Part shown: in pieces, positions 34,563 through 41,522 of the stretch
How positions within the stretch are numbered: the stretch's first letter is position 1
How the letters are laid out: every line of letters starts with the position of its first letter
Assembly: GCA_947459175.1 (NCBI GenBank)
Contig: CANHCT010000010.1
Coordinates: forward strand, 1 to 41,522
DNA: 41,522 bases
Origin: Hymenobacteraceae bacterium
GTDB taxonomy: Bacteria > Bacteroidota > Bacteroidia > Cytophagales > Flexibacteraceae
Direction: 5' to 3'
The notes under the pieces: generated by a model
Seen by the model: the letters and a program-made list of their open reading frames with translations, nothing else
Databases searched by the model: none
Told to the model about the DNA's origin: nothing
Made by a program: the position numbers and the translations under genes

Positions 34563-35048
34563 TTACGGTTTTGAATTTATTTTATCAACAATGCGGGAGG
34601 TAGAAAAACCTTCAACAAGCGGAATGGTTTCCACCCGTCCCCCCGACTCCAATACAAATTTTGCACCGACAATATTTTCAGGCAAGTAATCTTGACCTTT
34701 TGTCAGTATGTCAGGCCTGAGGAACTCAATCAGTTCCTGCGGGGTGGCTTGGTCGAAAATAACCACAGCATCCACAAAACTGAGAGAAGCCATCACCCTG
34801 GCTCTGGATTTTTCTTCCACCACAGGGCGGGTTGGACCCTTTATCCGTGAAACCGAAGCATCGGAATTGAGTCCAACTACCAGATAGTCACCCAGATTGC
34901 GGGCTTTCTCCAGATAATCCACATGGCCGAGATGCAGGATATCAAAACATCCGTTTGTGAACACCACTTGCTTCCCCTCAGACCTCGCTTTTTCTACAGC
35001 CAGCTGTGCATGGCTCCAATCCATTATTTTGGCAGCAGAATTAAACAT
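34563..35048 (-). CDS. rfaE2: D-glycero-beta-D-manno-heptose 1-phosphate adenylyltransferase
   Basis: The product has 161 residues from the ATG at 35048, which overlaps the stop of the upstream gene by 8 bases; a longer frame from 35090 lies inside that gene. The nucleotidyltransferase motif TNGCFDILHLGHVDYL (HxGH at residues 39-42) and the final loop GFSTSRIVDKI fit the cytidylyltransferase-like fold. It is the adenylyl-transferring half of HldE, here as a separate protein, as in many Bacteroidota. The product ADP-heptose feeds LPS core synthesis. The kinase half is not in the window. Confidence 0.9.
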   Translation of the reverse strand: MFNSAAKIMDWSHAQLAVEKARSEGKQVVFTNGCFDILHLGHVDYLEKARNLGDYLVVGLNSDASVSRIKGPTRPVVEEKSRARVMASLSFVDAVVIFDQATPQELIEFLRPDILTKGQDYLPENIVGAKFVLESGGRVETIPLVEGFSTSRIVDKINSKP

Positions 35049-36057
35049 GCTCAGAAATGGCTTCGGTTTTTTTCTTTTGATTGGCCACAATTACAGAAAA
35101 GAAAAAGCAAACCCCGCCGAGGGCAAGGGTAAACAATGTCTGGGTTCCGTGCATCATGGCAGCAGAGGTTTTCGATAATCCTTCCGGCTTTTGATAAAGT
35201 ACCATCAGGGCAGTGCTCACCAGCCAATGAAATGCACCGATTCCCCCCTGAACAGGTGCCACCATACCAAAACTTCCGATTACCAGGAGCATAAAAGCGG
35301 CATGAAAGCCAAGGTCAAAGGTAAAATCGAACATGAAAAGACTGAAATAGGTGGTGAAAAAGTAGCAGGCCCAGATCAGGATGGTATACAAGGAGAAAAG
35401 ACCGATTTGTTTGATTTTCAAAATACTGAGCAGTCCTTCCAATAGGCCTTTGGCAAAGTTAAGAATTTTGGCTACAAGGGGTATTTCGCGGATAAACCGC
35501 CAGAAAAACATGGTCAGGCCACCTGAAAAAACAAGAAATCCGAGAACCCAGATTTTGTAATCCGGACCGGCTGCAGCTTCTGTTTGCAGGGTTGATTTTT
35601 GTTTGAGCATATCCGAAACAAAGGCGGTCAGGATATCATACTCCAGACCAAAAGCAGTGAGGGTGATGAGCAACAACAAAACCAAGTCCAATCCTCTTTC
35701 GGCCAGCACCGTTCCGATGGAAGTGTTCAATGGAATTTTCTCCGAAGTGAGCAGCACGGTACAACGGGTGACCTCGCCGGCCCGCGGGAAAATCAGATTG
35801 GCAAAATATCCGGACATCACAGCCAGAAAACTGGACTTCAATGCCGGATGGTAGCCAATGGGGTTGAACATCAGGTTCCAGCGTGCAGCCCGAATGACAT
35901 GTGCTACAAAGGTGGTGAGAAAGGTTGCAAAAACTGCCCAGTAATGGGCCTGCTTGATATCTGCCCACATCTGGTTGAAATTCATATCCTTATAAGCATA
36001 CCAAAGCAAGGCTCCGGCCAAGCCCAGTGGAATCAGATACTGAAGTGCTTTTTTCAT
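35041..36057 (-). CDS. Flippase-like membrane protein (LPG synthase TM / UPF0104 family)
   Basis: The product has 338 residues with about eight hydrophobic segments. Family blocks are HVIRAARWNLMF, SGYFANLIFPRAGEVTRC near residue 83, LAERGLDLVLL and APVQGGIGAFHWL near the C terminus, the AglD/lysylphosphatidylglycerol synthase transmembrane pattern. No soluble transferase domain follows, so this is the stand-alone form of unknown substrate. It is the first gene of the operon with rfaE2, so a role in envelope lipid or glycan handling is an inference from context. Confidence 0.82.
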   Translation of the reverse strand: MKKALQYLIPLGLAGALLWYAYKDMNFNQMWADIKQAHYWAVFATFLTTFVAHVIRAARWNLMFNPIGYHPALKSSFLAVMSGYFANLIFPRAGEVTRCTVLLTSEKIPLNTSIGTVLAERGLDLVLLLLITLTAFGLEYDILTAFVSDMLKQKSTLQTEAAAGPDYKIWVLGFLVFSGGLTMFFWRFIREIPLVAKILNFAKGLLEGLLSILKIKQIGLFSLYTILIWACYFFTTYFSLFMFDFTFDLGFHAAFMLLVIGSFGMVAPVQGGIGAFHWLVSTALMVLYQKPEGLSKTSAAMMHGTQTLFTLALGGVCFFFSVIVANQKKKTEAISEHV

Positions 36058-36098
36058 AAAGTGGCCGCAAAGTAAGGCATAAACCTCTTTTTGGCCGC

Positions 36099-36131
36099 CT
36101 GCCCTGATTTAAAATGTGTAGAATCGGGCAG
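36099..36131. repeat. Imperfect inverted repeat between protease and flippase genes
   Basis: CTGCCCTGATT and AATCGGGCAG pair over ten positions with one bulged T and a 12-base loop. It lies in the 178-base gap downstream of the protease gene. No T-tract follows on the minus strand, so a simple terminator is not clear. Confidence 0.4.
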
Positions 36132-36235
36132 CAGCTTTCTTCTTCTTTTCCCATTCCGGGACCGGATTTGGCACTGTGTATGCCATCATATCAGACCCCA
36201 ATTGCATTCTTAAATCGGCAAGAACCCAACTTTTT

Positions 36236-39200
36236 CTACTGCTTGATGAGTTTCAGCCGTGCTCTTTGATTTGGGTTTTCGATCGTAATGAAATACAAAC
36301 CCGGAGGTAAAAATCCAATGTCTTTTCTGGTTTCGGTGCCTTCCCAATCCCAGGAGGCCACTTTTTTACCTTCGGCATTGTACACAGAAACTTGTGATTG
36401 TGCATTCATGCCCAGCAATTTCAATTCGGATACAGCCGGATTTTCGGCAATCACCAATGGATTGACCCGGTTGCCGTTCCTGATTTGGGCAAAGGTCTGA
36501 AAGCTTGGCTCACTGCTTCCGATGTCGAATTGCCTGAGCCTGTAAATCAGATTGTCGCCATTGCAGGCAGGTGGGGTGTGGAGAACACTGTATAATTTGC
36601 CGCCTTGGCTATGGCCCTTTGCTGCTTCTGTATGAAACACAGTGAAATTTTTTCGATCGCAGGAAAAGGCAAGATCGAATCGGTTGGCCAGGATTTCTGA
36701 TGTGGTCTCCCATTCCAAAGTCACAGGGGCTTTTTCATTTTCCTGCTGTGCACCGAAGAAAACCAAATGCACAGGGAGTGTAAGAGAATCCTGAGTACCC
36801 GGTTTTCGGCTGCTGATGTAAAATTCAGAGAAAAAACTGACCGAAAATTCAAGAAAATAGCCGTCTGCCGTGGGCACCTTCAGCACATCCCGGGGAAGTA
36901 TAAAATTCGACTGTCCGCCGGCAGAAGGGTTGTTGTCCAAACTCAGGTCAGCGCCGGTTCCGGCATATTGATAAATCCCCAAATCCTGGAAACTGCGAAT
37001 CGAAGAATCTGCAGCCTGCAAGGCTTCCAGTTCGGCAACTTTCAGATAAAGGCGTACTTTGGCTTGAGTAAGTGTCTGATTTTCAGGTGAAATTAAGAAA
37101 TTCCGGCTGAGATATGGAATGTTGTTATGGTATCGGATTCCACCGGCAGCATTTTTCATTTTCAACTCCACAGCGCCCAGGCCGGGGATATCTTCCACCT
37201 CTGCCACCACACCATTCTGATTGCCAAACAAAAGCCAATTGTTCGCTTCAGTCAGCGGCACGGGGCTGAAAAAGCTGCTGTCGGAGCAAATGACCTGACT
37301 TGCTTCAATATGTATGTCATCCAAACCTGCTCCCTCAGCCTGATTGGAAATGTCCGATGAAAATCCGAAACGGAACCTCACCCTGGTTTTATCAGCCAGC
37401 TGGCCAGCATTGATCCCGATGCTATGGACTGTCCAACCTCCTGAAGTTCCGGTCCATTGGTCAGATCCGTGGTTGTACCAATGGGTTCCCTGTCCGGTTT
37501 GGCCCGCTTTATTCCATGTTTTTCCGTCTTCCGAAATCTCAAGCCAGAGATAATCGTAGTCGTTTTCGGTTTTAAAATTTCCGTTAAAGCTGAATCTGAA
37601 TACCCCATCCGATCCGCTCAGATTGAAACAGGGTGACTCCAGATACGCTCTGGAATTTGCAGGATAGTTGCCGGAGATGTTGGTTCCCCAGATGCGCAGT
37701 CCATTGGCAGAAGTATCGATTACTTCCAGATTCGCCTGAGGCTTTCCCCATTCCCATGCATCATTTTGGCCATAACTGTGCCAAAAGCCGTTTCCTTGTT
37801 CAAAAGGTTCGTAATAAGGAAAGGATTGAACCACCGGTGAAAAGAACAGACGTATGTTTCGAAGGGTATCGTTCACCGGATAGACATCATTCTGACTCCT
37901 GACCCAGAACTTAAATTCTTGATTTCCAAACAATCCCACCGGTAGCGGATGGGTAAATTCAAAGTCAAGGGAGTCACCCGCATTGAGAAGGGGAATGATT
38001 TCTTCATCGGTTACGGATGAGGACAGCGAATAGCCCGCCCGGATTTGTTGAAATGCACTGTCAGATGGATTCCAGAGGCGAAGTTTTACTTTTCTTATTT
38101 CATTGGGAGATGTACAGCCGGCAATGGGAGCAATCAGTTTTTTTATGACAACTTCTTTAGGTGGGCGGCTAATCGACAGATTGTCAATGGCATAGCCAAG
38201 GCCGTTCGGAACATCAGAAGGCATTTTTCCCGTGTAGGAAAAGCGGAGCTGAAATGTCTTGCCGGGCAAATGGCTGTTCAGTGCAGCGCTCAAATCCAAT
38301 CCCCGGAATTTTTTCACAGTGCCGGCAACAATATCCGACTGCCAAAGAGGTATCCATTCTGTCCATGCCTGCTCGTCGGAGGCACGAATGCTCAGATGGC
38401 TTCCCTGCGGAATCTCTCCGAAAGAAAACAGGTCGAAATCCAGCGCAAGCTGGTCTGAAGCGTTGTATTGGCTCAGGTTAAAGGTGAAAATGACTTCAGA
38501 ATTCCCGGTTTTTCCGTCGATTTTTTCTTTGTCCAACTTCAGGCATCTGCTTCCGAATGCCGCCGGCATGGCTGAGAAACGGGTCGCCATTCGGCCCCCG
38601 TTCAGCGAATTGAAATCGAGTTCCGGAATAACCGGATGAGAAAACTGAGATAGTTTATAAGATTGTTCGGCAATATTTTCAAAGTTCAGCGTTACCGGTA
38701 GGGCAACCGCCGGATTGGCAACCTGTCTGAAAGTCCTGACCAAAGTATCATTAGATTTATTGGCGTCCTCACCCAAAGCAAACCAGACCCTGACAGAATA
38801 CTGTCCCGGATTGGCGGGAACAAACAAATTGCTCAGGATGATTACCGATGAATCGCCCGGAGAAAGGGAAATACTTCGGTTGGTTTGCTTGATAGTACCA
38901 TTATTCAATTGAATGAAAAATGAAACGGGTTTGTTTTGGAATGCAGTATTCCCTACATTTTTCAATACCAGAGAGGGGGGATTTTGCGTGTTCATCTCCC
39001 GGCTGAATTGCCTTGCATTTTTGGGAGAGTTCAACCGGATTATTCCCAAATCGGATGCCCAGGGACAAGATCCGGAACCTCCGGGAGTCACCATTTTGCC
39101 ATCCGAAATCATGCCCGGATTATTTGAAAACCAAGGCTTTACCGCAAAAGCATACCGGCGGCCGTTTTCCAGTTGGGATACAATTCGGGAGCTCGATGTA

Positions 39201-41506
39201 GTCCGGCCGATGGGATTCCATCTTCCGGCTTCTATGTCCAGTTGTAAAATTTCATACGCTTCCGCAGCCGGAACAACAGGCCATGAAAGCCGCACATGGT
39301 TCTGGCAAATCTCCGTCTGAAGGTTGATTTTGGGAGATATCCAGACTCCGGCTGTATTGGAAATAAATGTTCCTCCCTGCTGCAGGTTGGCCTTCAGTCT
39401 GAAAAACCGTTTTTCCAGCCCCGGAGAGGATAAAGTTACGGCAGCAAAGCCGTTTGAACCAGCTCCCAGACTTTGAAAAGTTGCCCATCCGGAAAGGGAA
39501 TCGCTACTGGATTCCAATACCAAACCGGTGGTTTCCTGTCCCTGCAAATCCCAGCGGAAGGTATAGCCCTGACCGCTTGCCAGGTATGCACCCGATACCG
39601 GAAAGGTAAGGACAAGCTCAGGTACAATCCATTCATACACAATCCAGTATTTTTGGTTTTGCTCGGCCAGTTCGCCGCAGTTTATCCTGACCGAGACCGC
39701 CTCACCGCCGGTTACAGGCAGGCTAACCTGCTCCAAATTGTTGGTATGGTCCTCAGCCCTTTGGGCATTTTGGGCTATGGCAGATGGCGAACTGTTCAAA
39801 ACCCAGGGCAAAAAAATCTGCCCGTTGTTTTTTGTAACCCTCAGGTCCAAATCATGAACCAGGTTGGCGCTTCCTCCCGGAAGTCCGGCCGGGTCTGTCC
39901 AGCTGAGCATTACCCTTAATCCTGTAGCTTGGGCAGGTGCGGTAAGGCTCAGGTTATGAGTGCCTTGAGAGGTAATGGTTTGAAACTTGATTTGATTCTG
40001 GTCTAAAATGGCTTTTGCTTTTCTGATGTTCAGCCTGCCGTATCCAAAGGCAAAATCTACACCCGGGTTGCCAAGGTCGTCTGCCGAATTGCAAAGCAGG
40101 GCTTTCAGCAATGCCGATTCGGGATATGTCTGATTGTGAAGGTTTTTGTAATGCTCTGCCAGCAAAGCGAGAGCACCGGTTACCCCGGGTGCTGCCATCG
40201 AAGTACCGCTTTTTACGCCGTAGCCATCAAAAGGAGTGGTGGAAATCAGGTCATTGCCCATGGCCACTATTTCGGGTTTTACTCTTCCGTCGCGGGTAGG
40301 CCCCTTGGATGAAAACCATGTGGCGCCATCCCATCCGTCAACGGCTCCCACGGTCAGGCAATTTTTTGCAACAGGATATCCTTCCGCAAGATTGAAGTAA
40401 CCGGCCGGATAGCTTTCGCATGTAACTGAACCCTGGTTTCCTGCTGCAAAAACATGGAGGACATCCGGATTTTCCACTGACTGATTGTCGAGAAATGCCG
40501 AAGTGGCATTGTATACCCCCGCCCGGCTGCAAATCAGGGCTGCGCCATATGAATTATTGGTGAGGCGAATCCCGTACTGATCCTTCAAAAGACTGGTCAT
40601 AGAGAGCACGGAATTGGTGGAAAGATTGAAAAGCCTGGCTTTGGGAGCCATTCCTTTTTGATCTGCCTGCAAAAGGCCCGGGCTGCCAATGGTGCCCGAA
40701 ACATGGTCCTGATGGTCGGCAAAGGAGGGAATTTTGGCAGAGTCCAGATTTTGCAGCCTGCTTTCCAGATCCGCATGGGTTTCTACCCTTCCGCCGTCGC
40801 CAATTCCTACGGATATGCCATCGCCGCTCAGACCGGACGGACCGGCCTGAACAAAACTGACCCGAGCCTCTGCTGCGGAAATCTGGTTGGAGTACGGAAC
40901 ATCCCGGCCTTGTGATTCTTCAGCATGAAAAACCCAATTTTCTTCAAGCAATGATTTGATTTGCAATACATTGGCCCGTATGGTCCATTTTTGATTTTTC
41001 CCCGGCCATATCTGCAAAAGGGAACCCCATTCCGGCTTCCAGGCCTGCCGGATTTCCCCGGGTGAAAGGGAGGGATGCGGCAGCAACTGGATTTCCAGTT
41101 CATCAGCTTCGTTGCTGTAGTTTAGTTTGGCATACAGATCTTTATCGCATCGGTTTACCGGTTTGATTTCGGCAAATTCCATTGCATCGGCAGATTTTAA
41201 CTGCTTCACTGAAATGTGCGACGGAACACTGAGAATGCACAGTCGGGAAGACAACATTTTTCCTTGTCTGATACCCAGCTGCCTGAGTTGTTCGCGGGTT
41301 TGGTCGGAGAGGGGATGCCGAAAACGAAATATTCCGGTATGCGGTCGGTTGCCTGCAAGGGCTTTTGCTTCCGCCGGAATTTTCCATTTTGAAACGGGCC
41401 GAAAGTTCATTTTCTGTGGCTCGTACTGACCTTGGGCCAGATGAGGCATAGAAAATCCAATCGCCAGGCACACCCCGCTCAGACACTTGAGCAGGTGCTT
41501 TTTCAT
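36236..41506 (-). CDS. Secreted subtilisin-like serine protease with T9SS type A sorting domain
   Basis: The product has 1756 residues, with a signal peptide ending at AQG (about residue 26). After a pro-like region comes an S8 peptidase domain at about residues 200-500. Candidate catalytic residues are Asp237 in GIGDGGR, His265 in HQDHVSG and Ser436 in GTSMAAPG, and the oxyanion Asn357 lies in AAGNQGS. The His motif reads HQDHVSG where HGTHVAG is usual. Then follow a P-domain-like beta region, a fibronectin-like stretch and a region with MAM-like or jelly-roll strands. The final about 75 residues (NPLVIAENPAVSELKLLG, LPPGLYFITI, LKLIKQ) are a T9SS type A sorting domain, removed or replaced by an anchor after export. 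Expected location: cell surface or medium. Confidence 0.93.
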   Translation of the reverse strand: MKKHLLKCLSGVCLAIGFSMPHLAQGQYEPQKMNFRPVSKWKIPAEAKALAGNRPHTGIFRFRHPLSDQTREQLRQLGIRQGKMLSSRLCILSVPSHISVKQLKSADAMEFAEIKPVNRCDKDLYAKLNYSNEADELEIQLLPHPSLSPGEIRQAWKPEWGSLLQIWPGKNQKWTIRANVLQIKSLLEENWVFHAEESQGRDVPYSNQISAAEARVSFVQAGPSGLSGDGISVGIGDGGRVETHADLESRLQNLDSAKIPSFADHQDHVSGTIGSPGLLQADQKGMAPKARLFNLSTNSVLSMTSLLKDQYGIRLTNNSYGAALICSRAGVYNATSAFLDNQSVENPDVLHVFAAGNQGSVTCESYPAGYFNLAEGYPVAKNCLTVGAVDGWDGATWFSSKGPTRDGRVKPEIVAMGNDLISTTPFDGYGVKSGTSMAAPGVTGALALLAEHYKNLHNQTYPESALLKALLCNSADDLGNPGVDFAFGYGRLNIRKAKAILDQNQIKFQTITSQGTHNLSLTAPAQATGLRVMLSWTDPAGLPGGSANLVHDLDLRVTKNNGQIFLPWVLNSSPSAIAQNAQRAEDHTNNLEQVSLPVTGGEAVSVRINCGELAEQNQKYWIVYEWIVPELVLTFPVSGAYLASGQGYTFRWDLQGQETTGLVLESSSDSLSGWATFQSLGAGSNGFAAVTLSSPGLEKRFFRLKANLQQGGTFISNTAGVWISPKINLQTEICQNHVRLSWPVVPAAEAYEILQLDIEAGRWNPIGRTTSSSRIVSQLENGRRYAFAVKPWFSNNPGMISDGKMVTPGGSGSCPWASDLGIIRLNSPKNARQFSREMNTQNPPSLVLKNVGNTAFQNKPVSFFIQLNNGTIKQTNRSISLSPGDSSVIILSNLFVPANPGQYSVRVWFALGEDANKSNDTLVRTFRQVANPAVALPVTLNFENIAEQSYKLSQFSHPVIPELDFNSLNGGRMATRFSAMPAAFGSRCLKLDKEKIDGKTGNSEVIFTFNLSQYNASDQLALDFDLFSFGEIPQGSHLSIRASDEQAWTEWIPLWQSDIVAGTVKKFRGLDLSAALNSHLPGKTFQLRFSYTGKMPSDVPNGLGYAIDNLSISRPPKEVVIKKLIAPIAGCTSPNEIRKVKLRLWNPSDSAFQQIRAGYSLSSSVTDEEIIPLLNAGDSLDFEFTHPLPVGLFGNQEFKFWVRSQNDVYPVNDTLRNIRLFFSPVVQSFPYYEPFEQGNGFWHSYGQNDAWEWGKPQANLEVIDTSANGLRIWGTNISGNYPANSRAYLESPCFNLSGSDGVFRFSFNGNFKTENDYDYLWLEISEDGKTWNKAGQTGQGTHWYNHGSDQWTGTSGGWTVHSIGINAGQLADKTRVRFRFGFSSDISNQAEGAGLDDIHIEASQVICSDSSFFSPVPLTEANNWLLFGNQNGVVAEVEDIPGLGAVELKMKNAAGGIRYHNNIPYLSRNFLISPENQTLTQAKVRLYLKVAELEALQAADSSIRSFQDLGIYQYAGTGADLSLDNNPSAGGQSNFILPRDVLKVPTADGYFLEFSVSFFSEFYISSRKPGTQDSLTLPVHLVFFGAQQENEKAPVTLEWETTSEILANRFDLAFSCDRKNFTVFHTEAAKGHSQGGKLYSVLHTPPACNGDNLIYRLRQFDIGSSEPSFQTFAQIRNGNRVNPLVIAENPAVSELKLLGMNAQSQVSVYNAEGKKVASWDWEGTETRKDIGFLPPGLYFITIENPNQRARLKLIKQ

Positions 41507-41522
41507 TTCATAAACAGGATTA

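Noticed and set aside
35599-36075. A plus-strand frame of 158 codons over the flippase gene
   Set aside because: It is the complement of a membrane protein with intact family motifs; no independent support.

Overview
The window looks like ordinary chromosome from a member of the Bacteroidota. Three things support this: a type IX secretion (T9SS) core operon porP-gldKLMN, secreted proteins ending in T9SS type A and type B sorting domains, and several exact matches to the Bacteroidota -7 promoter element TAnnTTTG together with a general lack of Shine-Dalgarno sequences. MmsA, an acyl-CoA dehydrogenase and fumarylacetoacetase suggest a heterotroph that uses amino acids. I cannot assign an order or genus from the sequence alone.

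Layout. 1-5.7 kb: the N-terminal part of ftsK (cut by the window edge), a divergent short Omp85-family protein, a WecA/MraY-like sugar-phosphate transferase, and a DUF4271-hemD pair. 5.7-11.4 kb: porP, then gldK-gldL-gldM-gldN, the T9SS/gliding trans-envelope ring and motor. 11.4-12.9 kb: pyrR-pyrB on the opposite strand. 12.9-17.5 kb: the translation cluster tRNA-Tyr, tRNA-Gly, tRNA-Thr, tuf, tRNA-Trp, secE, nusG, rplK, rplA, rplJ, rplL. It ends in a terminator instead of continuing into rpoBC, and is followed by ssrA (tmRNA, tag GEYNYALAA). 17.9-22 kb: an FtsB/DivIC-like protein, purM (convergent overlap with it), a lone ABC ATPase divergent from purM, a one-domain rhodanese, and fumarylacetoacetase.

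22-28.7 kb: a second PorP/SprF protein directly downstream of an 1818-residue PKD-repeat protein with a type B sorting domain, an SprB-SprF-like secreted adhesin and partner pair. 28.7-29.3 kb: a gap with no supported gene. 29.3-33.8 kb: an acyl-CoA dehydrogenase, an AraC-family regulator, an atypical SDR and methylmalonate-semialdehyde dehydrogenase, all on the minus strand, probably a branched-chain amino acid or propionate catabolic group. 33.8-36.1 kb: a flippase-like membrane protein, an RfaE2-type heptose-1-phosphate adenylyltransferase and a YugP-type zinc metallopeptidase in one operon. 36.2-41.5 kb: a 1756-residue secreted subtilisin-like protease with a type A sorting domain.

The genes form one clear functional theme besides housekeeping. 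The T9SS motor and translocon parts (GldKLMN, PorP) are encoded near two large predicted cargo proteins, one for each known type of sorting domain. I see no CRISPR array, prophage, insertion sequence or obvious island, and no system that I can claim is wholly undescribed. The most unusual points are the loss of rplL-rpoB linkage, the three-unit repeat in the GldL cytoplasmic region, the ABC ATPase with an altered H-loop, and several very compact gene junctions.
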